Assembly (NCBI RefSeq): GCF_000720635.1
Contig: NZ_JOCF01000002.1
Span: 124,001-188,000 of the forward strand
DNA length: 64,000 bases
Reading direction: 5' to 3'
Source: Streptomyces sp. NRRL WC-3742
GTDB taxonomy: Bacteria > Actinomycetota > Actinomycetes > Streptomycetales > Streptomycetaceae
The stretch's first letter is position 1. Every line of letters starts with the position of its first letter. The notes below the pieces were generated by a model, which made no database searches, was not told the origin of the DNA, and saw nothing but the letters and a program-made list of their open reading frames with translations. Below are positions 1-8,401 of this stretch, piece after piece. The translations under genes and the position numbers were made by a program.

Positions 1-1518
1 GAACTGCTCGAAGCCTGGGGCCTCAACCCGCCGCCCGTCCTGCGCGCCGGGGGCCTGGGCGTGCGCGACCTCAAGCGCACCGCGCAGACCCTGGAGACCA
101 CCGAGCAGCAGACCGCGTTCTGGCTCGAACTCGCCTACACCGCAGGCTTGCTGGCCCCGGACGGCGAGGCCGACGAACGCTGGGCCCCCACCCCCGGCTA
201 CGACGCCTGGCTCCACCTGGACACCGCCGAACGCTGGTCCGTCCTCGCCTCCGCCTGGCTCGCCGCCACCCGCGTGCCCGCCCTCACCGGCACCGCGGAC
301 GGCAAGGGCAAGCCCCGCGCCGCCCTCGGCCCCGAACTCGACCGCACCCTCGCCCCGTCCGTACGCCGCGCCGCCCTCGCCCTGCTCGCCGAACTCCCGC
401 CCGGCACCCCGGCCACCGCCGAGGAACTGCTCCCCACCCTGCGCTGGCAGCGCCCCCTGCGCGGAGGCCCCGTCGGCCCGGACGGCCGCGAGCTGCGCGA
501 CGGCCTCGCCACCTGGGCCCTCGAGGAGGCCGAACTCCTCGGCGTCACCGGCCGCGGCGCCCTCGCCGCCCCCGCCCGCGCCCTGCTCACCGCCGAGTCC
601 GACCCGGCCGAGGTACTCGCCCCGCTGCTGCCGCGGCCGCTGGACCACGTGATCCTCCAGCCGGACCTCACCGCGATCGCCCCCGGCCCGCTGCTCACCC
701 CGCTCGCCCAGGCCCTCGCGCTCTGCGCCGACATCGAGTCCAAGGGCGGCGCCACCGTCTACCGCTTCACCCCGAACTCCGTACGCCGCGCCCTGGACGC
801 CGGTCGCACCGCCTCCGACCTGCAGACCTTCCTGGCCCAGCACAGCCGCACGCCCGTCCCCCAGCCGCTGAGCTACCTGATCGACGACGTCGCCCGCCGC
901 CACGGCATCCTGCGCGTCGGCGCCGCCTCCTCGTACCTGCGCTGCGACGACCCCTCACTGCTGAACGAGGTCCTCGCCGACCGCCGCTCCGCCGAGCTGA
1001 GGCTGCGCCTGCTCGCCCCGACCGTCCTCGCCTCCCAGGCCGCCCCCGACGTCCTGCTCTCCATCCTTCGGACCATGGGCTACGCGCCCGTCGCCGAATC
1101 CGCCGAGGGCGACGTGCTGATCACCCGCCCCGACACCCACCGCACCCCGCCCCGCACGGCCCCGGTGCCCGTCCCGGACGGCCCGCCCACCCCGGACGAC
1201 ACCCTGCTCGCCGCCGCCGTCAAGGCCATCCGCGCCGGCGACCGCGCCGCCACCGCCACCCGCCGCGAGCCCGCACCCGACCCGCGCGGACTGCCCCGCA
1301 CGGCCGCCGCCGACACCCTCGCCGCGCTCCAGACCGCCGTCCTGCTCGGCGAGCGGATGTGGATCGGCTACCTCAACGCCGAGGGCATCGCCAGCCAGCG
1401 CATCATCGACCCGGTCAAGGTCGAAGGCGGCTTCGTCACCGCCTTCGACCACCACGCGGACGAGCTGCGCACCTTCGCCCTGCACCGCATCACGGGCGTC
1501 GCGGAACTCGACGAATAG
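1..1518 (+). CDS. Helicase-associated (XPB/Ssl2 N-terminal-like) protein with WYL-like C-terminus, 5' truncated by the window edge
   Basis: The frame is open from base 1, so the gene starts upstream; 505 codons are visible. It is Leu/Ala/Arg-rich and alpha-helical, and I see no Walker motifs. It resembles the actinobacterial 'helicase-associated domain' protein that sits next to the XPB helicase, as it does here. The last ~65 residues (from IGYLNAEG to ELRTFALHRITG) look like a WYL ligand-sensing fold, by the I-Y-n-x-x-G and ELR-x-F-x-L-x-R-I signatures. A role in DNA repair or helicase regulation is inferred from the neighbour. The stop codon lies inside an 8-bp tandem repeat. Confidence 0.75.
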   Translation, partial: ELLEAWGLNPPPVLRAGGLGVRDLKRTAQTLETTEQQTAFWLELAYTAGLLAPDGEADERWAPTPGYDAWLHLDTAERWSVLASAWLAATRVPALTGTADGKGKPRAALGPELDRTLAPSVRRAALALLAELPPGTPATAEELLPTLRWQRPLRGGPVGPDGRELRDGLATWALEEAELLGVTGRGALAAPARALLTAESDPAEVLAPLLPRPLDHVILQPDLTAIAPGPLLTPLAQALALCADIESKGGATVYRFTPNSVRRALDAGRTASDLQTFLAQHSRTPVPQPLSYLIDDVARRHGILRVGAASSYLRCDDPSLLNEVLADRRSAELRLRLLAPTVLASQAAPDVLLSILRTMGYAPVAESAEGDVLITRPDTHRTPPRTAPVPVPDGPPTPDDTLLAAAVKAIRAGDRAATATRREPAPDPRGLPRTAAADTLAALQTAVLLGERMWIGYLNAEGIASQRIIDPVKVEGGFVTAFDHHADELRTFALHRITGVAELDE

Positions 1519-1549
1519 ACGAATACGCGAGTAGGCGAGTAGGCGAATG
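1510..1549. repeat. Five tandem 8-bp repeats straddling the stop codon of the helicase-associated gene
   Basis: The units read GACGAATA, GACGAATA, CGCGAGTA, GGCGAGTA and GGCGAATG in direct succession. The TAG stop (1516-1518) lies across the first two units. No function is assigned; it looks like a slippage expansion at a gene end. Confidence 0.8.
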
Positions 1550-1564
1550 AACGTCCGTACGGGC

Positions 1565-1816
1565 TCAGTGCCCGGTCGCCCCCTTCATCTTCTCCTGCAC
1601 GGCGTGGTCGGCCACGCTGCCGATCTCGCCCTGCCCGATCGGCAGCGAGCCGCCGCCCACCTGGTCCGCGATCAGGAATCCGGGCGCCGCCAGCAGCCCG
1701 CCGGGCCCCTCGCCGATGCCCGCGAGGGCGTGGGCCGAGCCGGCCGAGGAGGCGGTGGCCGCGAAGGCCGTGCCCATCAGGGCGAGGGCGGTGAGAACAC
1801 GCTTCGAGGTCTTCAT
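1565..1816 (-). CDS. Small secreted protein, unknown function
   Basis: An 83-residue protein. It opens with a clear Sec signal peptide: MKTSKR, a hydrophobic stretch, then an Ala-rich region ending in the likely cleavage motif AHA at about residue 30. The mature ~53 residues are Gly-rich with no cysteine. It has the size and shape of the many streptomycete secreted peptides, but it lacks the chaplin and rodlin motifs I know. It is divergent from the next gene, sharing a ~105-bp intergenic region. Confidence 0.65.
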   Translation of the reverse strand: MKTSKRVLTALALMGTAFAATASSAGSAHALAGIGEGPGGLLAAPGFLIADQVGGGSLPIGQGEIGSVADHAVQEKMKGATGH

Positions 1817-1921
1817 GACCAGCTCAACGAGCGAGTACGGACTGTGGTCACTCGGAGCAGTTGACGGGCGGTCGCACCCGGCGTAGTCCGGAAGGGCAGG
1901 GGGTTTCCCAGAGGAGGCATC

Positions 1922-2326
1922 ATGCTCGGCGAACTGATCGGCGAGGTCAGCGGCAAGGACACCGGCCGACGGGTCCTCGCGGCCGCCGACGGACACGCGG
2001 TCCTCGAGGTGTCGTTCGAGGGCACCGGCGGCTACTACGGCGTCACGGTCTCCGGCTTCGGCACCTACGAGACCGAACTGCGCGCCGACGGCACAGTGTT
2101 CGGCGACGGACAGGGCGTCGACATGACCGCCGACGGTCAGACGGTCACCTGGCACGGCAGCGGCCTCGGCCACCTCACCGACGGAGGCGTCGTCCAGTAC
2201 CGCGGCGCGATCTTCTTCTCCACCACCGCCCCGCAGCTGGAGAAGCTCAACGGCGTCGTCGGCGTCTTCGAGTTCGACGCCGCCCCGGACGGCACCTCCA
2301 CCGGCAGGATCTACGAGTGGAAGTAG
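1922..2326 (+). CDS. Conserved hypothetical protein, probable small beta-barrel
   Basis: A 134-residue soluble protein with alternating short strands rich in Gly, Thr and Val (for example GGYYGVTVSGFGTYETEL) and no signal peptide or membrane segment. The pattern suggests a single beta-barrel domain, but I do not recognise the family. The start has a strong ribosome binding site (GAGGAGG, 5 bases before ATG). The TAG stop begins a short tandem repeat. Confidence 0.6.
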   Translation: MLGELIGEVSGKDTGRRVLAAADGHAVLEVSFEGTGGYYGVTVSGFGTYETELRADGTVFGDGQGVDMTADGQTVTWHGSGLGHLTDGGVVQYRGAIFFSTTAPQLEKLNGVVGVFEFDAAPDGTSTGRIYEWK

Positions 2327-2365
2327 CCCGGCGCCCATAGCCCGGCACCCGTAGCCCGTAGCCCG
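2324..2365. repeat. Tandem repeat beginning at a stop codon (14-bp x2 plus 7-bp x2)
   Basis: TAGCCCGGCGCCCA is followed by TAGCCCGGCACCCG and then two copies of TAGCCCG. The first TAG is the stop codon of the preceding gene, so the stop is effectively iterated four times. Confidence 0.75.
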
Positions 2366-2442
2366 TCACGCAACGCCGGGAATGAGCGACACTGGAGGGT
2401 CTGCGCCAACGCAGACTGTCAGCCAGTGGAGGGCTCCCCCGC

Positions 2443-4080
2443 GTGAACGACGGACCGCTCATCGTCCAGAGCGACAAAACTCTTCTCCTGGAGATCGACC
2501 ACCCCAAGGCTTCCGACTGCCGCCGCGCCATCGCGCCGTTCGCCGAGCTGGAGCGCGCCCCCGAGCACGTCCACACGTACCGGGTGACACCGCTCGGCCT
2601 GTGGAACGCGCGGGCGGCCGGCCACGACGCCGAGCAGGTGGTGGACGCCCTGGTGAAGTACTCCCGCTACCCGGTCCCGCACGCGCTGCTGGTGGACGTG
2701 GCGGACACCATGGGCCGCTACGGGCGGCTCCAGCTCCTCAAGCACCCCACCCACGGACTCGTGCTCACCACCACCGACCGGCCGGTGCTGGAGGAGGTGC
2801 TGCGCTCCAAGAAGATCGTGCCGCTGGTCGGCGCCCGGGTCGATCCGGACACCGTGGTCGTACACCCCTCCGAGCGCGGCCAGATCAAGCAGGTGCTGCT
2901 CAAACTCGGCTGGCCCGCCGAGGACTTCGCCGGGTACGTCGACGGCGAGGCGCACCCCATCGACCTGGAGGAGGACGGCTGGCAGCTGCGCCCGTACCAG
3001 GCGCAGGCCGTCGAGGGCTTCTGGCACGGCGGCTCGGGCGTCGTCGTGCTGCCCTGCGGCGCCGGCAAGACGCTGGTCGGCGCGGCCGCGATGGCGCACG
3101 CCAGGTCGACCACGCTGATCCTGGTCACCAACACCGTCTCGGCCCGCCAGTGGAAGCACGAACTGGTCAAGCGCACCTCGCTCACCGAGGACGAGATCGG
3201 CGAGTACAGCGGCACGAAGAAGGAGATCCGCCCGGTCACCATCGCCACCTACCAGGTGATGACCACCAAGCGGAAGGGCGTCTACGCGCACCTGGAGCTG
3301 TTCGACGCCCGCAACTGGGGCCTGGTCGTCTACGACGAGGTGCACCTGCTGCCCGCGCCCGTCTTCAAGTTCACCGCCGACCTCCAGGCCCGCCGCCGCC
3401 TCGGCCTGACCGCCACCCTGGTGCGCGAGGACGGCCGCGAGGGCGACGTGTTCAGCCTCATCGGCCCCAAGCGCTTCGACGCGCCGTGGAAGGAGATCGA
3501 GGCCCAGGGCTACATCGCGCCCGCCGACTGCTGCGAGGTGCGCGTCACCCTGACCGACTCCGAGCGGCTGGCCTACGCCACCGCCGAGCCGGAGGAGCGC
3601 TACCGCTTCTGCGCCACCACGGCGACCAAGCGGCGGGTGGTGGAGGCGCTGGTCAAGAAGCACGAGAAGGACCAGACGCTGGTCATCGGCCAGTACATCG
3701 ACCAGCTGGACGAGCTCGGCGAGGTCCTCGACGCACCCGTGATCAAGGGCGAGACCAGCAACGCCCAGCGCGAGAAGCTCTTCGACGCCTTCCGCAACAA
3801 GGAGATCGGCGTCCTGGTCGTCTCCAAGGTCGCCAACTTCTCCATCGACCTGCCCGAGGCGACGGTCGCCATCCAGGTCTCCGGGACCTTCGGCTCCCGC
3901 CAGGAGGAGGCCCAGCGCCTCGGCCGCGTCCTGCGCCCCAAGGCGGACGGCCACTCCGCGCACTTCTACTCCGTCGTCGCCCGGGACACCGTGGACCAGG
4001 ACTTCGCCGCCCACCGGCAGCGCTTCCTCGCCGAGCAGGGCTACGCGTACCGGATCATCGACGCGGACGACGTGCTGTAA
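2443..4080 (+). CDS. DNA repair helicase, XPB/ERCC3-type superfamily 2
   Basis: A 545-residue SF2 3'-5' helicase of the bacterial XPB family (known in mycobacteria and streptomycetes). Residues 1-175 form the XPB-specific N-terminal/damage-recognition region. A Q-like motif (LRPYQAQAV) lies near residue 183, Walker A CGAGKT at 205-210 and the DEVH box at 298-301. The C-terminal helicase domain ends with the arginine-finger motif QRLGRVLRP. It starts with GTG. It lies next to a helicase-associated protein, a pairing typical of actinomycetes. The reaction is ATP-driven duplex unwinding; the physiological repair pathway in bacteria is unsettled. Confidence 0.93.
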   Translation: MNDGPLIVQSDKTLLLEIDHPKASDCRRAIAPFAELERAPEHVHTYRVTPLGLWNARAAGHDAEQVVDALVKYSRYPVPHALLVDVADTMGRYGRLQLLKHPTHGLVLTTTDRPVLEEVLRSKKIVPLVGARVDPDTVVVHPSERGQIKQVLLKLGWPAEDFAGYVDGEAHPIDLEEDGWQLRPYQAQAVEGFWHGGSGVVVLPCGAGKTLVGAAAMAHARSTTLILVTNTVSARQWKHELVKRTSLTEDEIGEYSGTKKEIRPVTIATYQVMTTKRKGVYAHLELFDARNWGLVVYDEVHLLPAPVFKFTADLQARRRLGLTATLVREDGREGDVFSLIGPKRFDAPWKEIEAQGYIAPADCCEVRVTLTDSERLAYATAEPEERYRFCATTATKRRVVEALVKKHEKDQTLVIGQYIDQLDELGEVLDAPVIKGETSNAQREKLFDAFRNKEIGVLVVSKVANFSIDLPEATVAIQVSGTFGSRQEEAQRLGRVLRPKADGHSAHFYSVVARDTVDQDFAAHRQRFLAEQGYAYRIIDADDVL

Positions 4081-4095
4081 GAGCTGTCAACCGGT

Positions 4096-4254
4096 TCAGT
4101 ACCGGACACCGTCGCGCCCGAGGAAGATCACGCGCGCGGCGGTGTCCAGGGCGATCCCGACGTTGCGGAAGGCGATGCTCAGCGGGCTGCGGTGACGGGC
4201 GGCCGCGACGGTCGCACCGGCCGGGACAGTGGGGTTCTCGTCTCGTGTGCTCAT
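4096..4254 (-). CDS. Small hypothetical protein (52 aa)
   Basis: A short frame with start MSTRDENPTV and a C-terminus rich in Val, Ile, Arg and Gly. It has no signal peptide. It lies convergent to the XPB helicase (15 bases between stops) and divergent from the HelR-type gene. I do not recognise a family. Coding quality is plausible: third-position GC is high and the start precedes a palindrome-rich shared promoter region. Confidence 0.5.
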   Translation of the reverse strand: MSTRDENPTVPAGATVAAARHRSPLSIAFRNVGIALDTAARVIFLGRDGVRY

Positions 4255-4331
4255 GTCTTCAACGGTAGGTACCCGACCGGCCCACGGCATCACTCCGAAG
4301 GCCGTACCCACCGCGCCGCCCGTCCTCCTCC

Positions 4332-4347
4332 GGGTGTACGCACACCC
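4332..4347. promoter_or_regulatory. Perfect inverted repeat GGGTGT-ACGC-ACACCC in the helR upstream region
   Basis: Two 6-base arms with a 4-base spacer form a 16-bp palindrome about 200 bases before the HelR-type gene. It is a candidate operator for the divergent genes. I cannot name the regulator. Confidence 0.4.
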
Positions 4348-4358
4348 CCGAGACCTGC

Positions 4359-4372
4359 GGGGCTGGTACCCC
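4359..4372. promoter_or_regulatory. GGGGCTGGTACCCC imperfect palindrome upstream of the HelR-type gene
   Basis: A GGGG...CCCC dyad about 185 bases before the start. Rifamycin-responsive helR genes are known to carry an upstream inverted-repeat element (RAE). I cannot confirm that this sequence matches that element's consensus, so the link is only a suggestion. Confidence 0.25.
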
Positions 4373-4544
4373 GAGACGGACGGGTCTAAGATCGTCCGTC
4401 TGCCCCCTCCCGCACCGTGGTACCTGCTGAAGTCACGCAGGCAGCCGGGGGAGGCGTCGACCGCACGGCAACCGGTCGGCTGTACCCACCGTGAGCTCCA
4501 TCGATCCGCTGCGCCCGCCACCGGGGCAGCCGGGAAGGTTCGCT

Positions 4545-6620
4545 GTGCCCGCCACCCCCACCACCGACCCCCTCCAGCGCGAACGCGACCACCTGGCCGC
4601 CTCCAGGGCCGCGCTGCGAGCGATGCGCGAGGACGTCGAGTCGCTCGACATCCGCGACGTGACCGGCACCTGGGTCACCGCCGTCATCCTCCAGAACCAG
4701 ATCGAGGCCAGGATCGCCGCCCTGGCCGACCTCTCCGACACCCCGCTGTTCTTCGGCCGCCTCGACTACCTCCACGCGATCAGCGAGGAGCTCAGCGAGG
4801 GCGGCGGGGGAGAGAACTTCTACATCGGCCGCCGCCACGTCCACGACGCGGACGGCGACCCGATGGTCATCGACTGGCGCGCGCCCGTCTCCCAGCCCTT
4901 CTACCGGGCCAGCCGCACCGATCCGATGGACGTCGACCGCCGCCGCCGCTTCGGCTACACCGGCGGCGAACTCACCGCCTACGAGGACGAGCACCTCTCC
5001 GACCCGGCAGCCGAGACATTCACCGGCTCCGCCGGGGGGTCCACCGCCTCCGCCCTCCTCGCCGCCGAGATCGAGAAGCCCCGCGTCGGCCCGATGCGCG
5101 ACATCGTCGCCACCATCCAGCCCGAGCAGGACGAGATCGTCCGCTCCGACATCTCCGGCACCATCTGCGTCCAGGGGGCGCCCGGCACCGGCAAGACCGC
5201 CGTGGGCCTGCACCGCGTCGCGTACCTGCTGTACGCGCACCGCGAGCGCCTCGCCCGCACCGGCACCCTGGTGATCGGCCCCAACAACGCCTTCCTCTCC
5301 TACATCGAGCAGGTGCTCCCCGCCCTCGGCGAGCTGGAGGTCGGCCAGGCGACGGTTCAGCAGCTCGTCGGCCACGTCGAGGTGCGCGGCGAGGACACCC
5401 CCGAGGCGGCCCGGCTCAAGGGCGACGCCCGGATGGCCGAGGTGCTGCGCCGGGCCGTACGGTCGGGCATCGCCCTGCCCACCGAGCCCTGCGTGGTCGT
5501 CCGCGGCTCCCGCCGCTACCGCGTCCCCGTCCACGAACTCGTCCAGATCATCGAGGAGTTGAAAGCCCGCGACGTCCGCTACGGCGCCGCCGGGGACGCC
5601 CTGCCGCAGCGCATCGCGCACACCGTGCTGCTCAAGATGGAGCAGTCCGGCGAGGCCCCCGACGACCGGGTGCAGGACGCGGTGGCCCGCAACCCCGCCG
5701 TCAAGGCCGTGGCCAAGGAGTGCTGGCCGCCCGTCGACCCGGCCAAGCTGGTGCTGCGGCTGCTCTCCGAGCCCGGGTTCCTCGCCGCCTGCGCCGAGGG
5801 CGTGCTGACCGCCGAGGAGCAGGCGGCCGTCCTGTGGCCCAAGCCCGGCCGCTCGGTGAAGACCGCCCGCTGGACGCAGGCCGACGCCGTCCTCGTCGAC
5901 GAGGTGACGGACCTGGTGCAGCGCACCCCCTCGCTCGGCCACGTGGTGCTCGACGAGGCCCAGGACCTCTCCCCGATGCAGTACCGCGCCGTCGGCCGCC
6001 GCTGCACCACCGGCTCGGCGACCGTCCTCGGCGACCTCGCCCAGGGCACCACCCCCTGGGCGGCGGCCAGTTGGCCCGAGGCGCTGCACCACCTCGGCAA
6101 GCCGGAGGCGCACATCGAGGAGCTGACCAAGGGCTTCCGCGTGCCGGAGGAGGTCATCGTCTACGCCTCCCGGCTGCTGCCCTCGATCGCCCCGGGCCTG
6201 GCCCCGGCCACCTCGGTGCGCGAGACGCCCGGCTCGCTGGCGATCCGCGAGGTCGCGGCCGAGGAGATGACCGAGGCCGTCCTCGACGCGTGCCGCCAGG
6301 CACTGACCCACGAGGGCTCGACCGGCCTGATCGCCGCCGACGCCCGTATCCCGCTGTTCGCCGAGGCCCTGGAGGCGGCGGGCCTGCCGTTCCTCTCCCC
6401 CGGCACCGAGACCAGCGCGGGCGCCCGGCTCACCCTCGTCCCGGCCTCGCTGGCCAAGGGTCTGGAGTACGACTACGTGGTGCTCGACGAGCCGTCCGCG
6501 GTGGTCGCCGGGGAGCCGGACGAGCGCACGGGCCTGCGCCGGCTGTACGTGTCGCTGACCCGCGCCGTCTCCGGCCTGACGGTGCTGCACGCCGAGCCGC
6601 TGCCCGAGCAGCTGCTGTAA
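4545..6620 (+). CDS. helR: HelD-family RNA polymerase recycling motor ATPase (HelR-like)
   Basis: An SF1 UvrD/Rep-like ATPase of 691 residues. An N-terminal helical arm (residues ~5-80) is followed by the HelD hallmark DWRAP (about 110-114), Walker A GAPGTGKTA (about 211-219), Walker B VLDEAQDLSP, and C-terminal motifs VPASLAKGLEYD and LYVSLTRA. Known actinobacterial members displace stalled or rifamycin-bound RNA polymerase from DNA; streptomycete HelR gives rifamycin tolerance. I chose the GTG at 4545, which has GGGAAGG six bases upstream. An upstream in-frame GTG at 4491 would add 18 Pro-rich residues but has no good ribosome site. Whether it is the HelR (rifamycin) or housekeeping HelD paralogue is uncertain. 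Confidence 0.85.
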   Translation: MPATPTTDPLQRERDHLAASRAALRAMREDVESLDIRDVTGTWVTAVILQNQIEARIAALADLSDTPLFFGRLDYLHAISEELSEGGGGENFYIGRRHVHDADGDPMVIDWRAPVSQPFYRASRTDPMDVDRRRRFGYTGGELTAYEDEHLSDPAAETFTGSAGGSTASALLAAEIEKPRVGPMRDIVATIQPEQDEIVRSDISGTICVQGAPGTGKTAVGLHRVAYLLYAHRERLARTGTLVIGPNNAFLSYIEQVLPALGELEVGQATVQQLVGHVEVRGEDTPEAARLKGDARMAEVLRRAVRSGIALPTEPCVVVRGSRRYRVPVHELVQIIEELKARDVRYGAAGDALPQRIAHTVLLKMEQSGEAPDDRVQDAVARNPAVKAVAKECWPPVDPAKLVLRLLSEPGFLAACAEGVLTAEEQAAVLWPKPGRSVKTARWTQADAVLVDEVTDLVQRTPSLGHVVLDEAQDLSPMQYRAVGRRCTTGSATVLGDLAQGTTPWAAASWPEALHHLGKPEAHIEELTKGFRVPEEVIVYASRLLPSIAPGLAPATSVRETPGSLAIREVAAEEMTEAVLDACRQALTHEGSTGLIAADARIPLFAEALEAAGLPFLSPGTETSAGARLTLVPASLAKGLEYDYVVLDEPSAVVAGEPDERTGLRRLYVSLTRAVSGLTVLHAEPLPEQLL

Positions 6621-6640
6621 CCGGACACGCCCTCAGCGCC

Positions 6641-6672
6641 GAGGGGCCGGTCCCGTACGGAACCGGCCCCTC
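6641..6672. terminator. Bidirectional hairpin between helR and cutC
   Basis: GAGGGGCCGGT pairs perfectly with ACCGGCCCCTC around a 10-base loop. It sits between two convergent genes and could serve both. Confidence 0.7.
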
Positions 6673-6683
6673 GCGGAGCACGC

Positions 6684-7370
6684 TCAGGCGTCGATGAGCG
6701 CCCGCCACTCGGCGACCTTGGCCGCGTCCACCGGCGTCAGCCAGCCGTCGACGCGCACGGCCCCGCCGACGTGGAAGGCGTCGAAGCCCTCCGCCCGCAG
6801 CTCCTCGATGTGCTCGGCCCGCAGGCCCCCGCCGATCAGGATCCGCTGCCCGTAGCCCGGCTCGCCCCGGCGCGCCAGCTCGGCCGCCAGCACCTCGCGC
6901 CCGGCGTCGACCCCGGCGGCCGCACCGGAGGTGAGGAAGGTGTCCAGGCCCGGCAGGCCCGCCACGGCGGCCCGGACGGCGGCCCGGTCGGCGCTGTGGT
7001 CGATCGCCCGGTGGAAGGTCCAGCGGCAGCCGGCCACGGCCTCGGCGACGGCGGTGGTGGCGGCCAGGTCGACCGCGCCCTCGGCGTCGAGGAACCCGAG
7101 GACGAACTCCTCGGCGCCCTCGGCCCGCAGCGCGGCGGCCCGGGCGCACAGCTCGTCCAGGTCGCCGGGGGCGAAGCCGTCCCGGATGCGGAGCATCACC
7201 CGCAGCGGGATCGCGACGGCGGCCCGGATCCGGGCGAAGTCCTCGACGGACGGGGTGAGCCCGTCGGCGGCCATGTCGGTGACCAGTTCGAGCCGGTCGG
7301 CGCCGCCCGACTCGGCGGCCTGGGCGTCCTGGGGCGTCAGCGCGATGACTTCGAAAATTGGTCTAGACAT
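6684..7370 (-). CDS. cutC: CutC-family (copper homeostasis) TIM-barrel protein
   Basis: A 228-residue protein matching CutC along its length: the N-terminal FEVIALTPQDAQAAESGGADRLEL block, the central MLRIRDGF, and the C-terminal GGGLRAEHIEEL and FHVGGA blocks. CutC was named for copper tolerance in E. coli, but its biochemical role is unproven. The start at MSRPIFE is supported by family length. Its first codons (TCT AGA CCA ATT TTC) are rare in this genome and read as a DasR-type operator, see the separate entry. A terminator follows towards helR. Confidence 0.85.
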   Translation of the reverse strand: MSRPIFEVIALTPQDAQAAESGGADRLELVTDMAADGLTPSVEDFARIRAAVAIPLRVMLRIRDGFAPGDLDELCARAAALRAEGAEEFVLGFLDAEGAVDLAATTAVAEAVAGCRWTFHRAIDHSADRAAVRAAVAGLPGLDTFLTSGAAAGVDAGREVLAAELARRGEPGYGQRILIGGGLRAEHIEELRAEGFDAFHVGGAVRVDGWLTPVDAAKVAEWRALIDA

Positions 7371-7372
7371 AT
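7357..7372. promoter_or_regulatory. dre-like site (DasR-responsive element) over the cutC start codon
   Basis: ATTGGTCTAGACATAT matches 12 of 16 positions of the dre consensus as I recall it (A[C/G]TGGTCTAGACCA[C/G]T), including a perfect 10-base core TGGTCTAGAC. It covers the ATG and the second and third codons of cutC. Use of the rare codons TCT-AGA suggests selection on the DNA sequence rather than the protein. Binding by DasR is inferred. Confidence 0.6.
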
Positions 7373-7402
7373 CAGACAGCCTGCCACATCGCACCGGACG
7401 CG

Positions 7403-7433
7403 GCGAGCCCCCGGCACCCGGCCGGGGGCTCGC
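7403..7433 (-). terminator. Hairpin terminator downstream of the PadR-linked membrane gene
   Basis: GCGAGCCCCCGGC pairs with GCCGGGGGCTCGC around a 5-base loop, 24 bases past the stop of the leftward membrane-protein gene. Confidence 0.7.
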
Positions 7434-7456
7434 TCACGCGTACGGCGATCGGACGC

Positions 7457-8401
7457 TCACGCACGCACCTGCCCGGGGCGCCGCCGCAGCCCGTACGCCG
7501 CCAGCGCCACCATCGCCAGCAGGATCGCCACCGGCATCGCCGTCGACATCAGGTGCGAGATCCCGCCCGACTCGCGCCAGATGTTGAACAGGCTGCCCGG
7601 CCCGGTCAGCGCCAGCACCGCCACACCCACCGCGGCCGGGACCGCCCGGCCGCGCAGCGCGGTCAGGGTCAGCACCAGCGGGGCGATCAGCATCAGCACG
7701 AACCACTGCCGGTCCACCGGGAAGCCCGTGTCGTCCCAGCTCTGGACGGCCGCCAGCAGCCCGCCCGCGGCCACCGAGGCCAGCACCAGGCCGCCCGCCC
7801 GCAGGGAGGGCCGGGGCAGCAGGTCGGTCGGCGCCGCGAGCAGCAGCAGCGCCGCGAACACGAACGGCAGCGTGGCCATCCCGATGTACCCGGGCCACCA
7901 GACGTCGTCGAAGTGCGAGTCGACGACGGCCCCGCCCAGCTCGCCCAGCGCCATCACGCCGAGGAACAGGGCCAGCCCGCGCGCCGCCGTCCACCGGCCC
8001 AGCGTCGCCGCCACCACGAGCAGCATGGCGCCCACCGGCTGGAAGAACACCTCCGCGTAGGCGGAGAGCGAGTGGTTCCAGCTGAGCAGGAAGGTCACCC
8101 GCTCCGGCGCGGCGAGCCAGGGCACCAGCGCCGCCCCGGCCACCGCCCCGGCGATCATCGGCGCGACCAGCGCCAGCAGCCGGCCCGCCGCCGTGGAGCC
8201 CGTCAGCCCGGCGCGCACCCGCAGGCCGTACAGCGCCAGGTCGAACACCTCCCGGGCCACCGCGGAGCGCCCGGCCCGTGCCGTGCTGTCGGCGAACACC
8301 GCGGCCAGCTCCTCGCCCCGCTCGCGCCGGTAGCCGGCCGGGTAGAGCTGGAGCACGGCACGCAGCGCGCCCGAGGGCGCACCCATCGTCGGTGTGGTCA
8401 T
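7457..8401 (-). CDS. Multi-spanning membrane protein, co-transcribed with a PadR regulator
   Basis: A 314-residue protein. An N-terminal cytoplasmic segment of about 70 residues (LYPAGYRRERGEELAAVFAD, as in many PadR-linked permease-like proteins) is followed by about seven or eight hydrophobic helices. ATG is preceded by GGGGGAG and overlaps the PadR stop codon as ATGA, so the two are translationally coupled. PadR neighbours are often efflux or membrane-stress proteins; no transport signature is visible, so the substrate is unknown. Confidence 0.75.
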   Translation of the reverse strand: MTTPTMGAPSGALRAVLQLYPAGYRRERGEELAAVFADSTARAGRSAVAREVFDLALYGLRVRAGLTGSTAAGRLLALVAPMIAGAVAGAALVPWLAAPERVTFLLSWNHSLSAYAEVFFQPVGAMLLVVAATLGRWTAARGLALFLGVMALGELGGAVVDSHFDDVWWPGYIGMATLPFVFAALLLLAAPTDLLPRPSLRAGGLVLASVAAGGLLAAVQSWDDTGFPVDRQWFVLMLIAPLVLTLTALRGRAVPAAVGVAVLALTGPGSLFNIWRESGGISHLMSTAMPVAILLAMVALAAYGLRRRPGQVRA

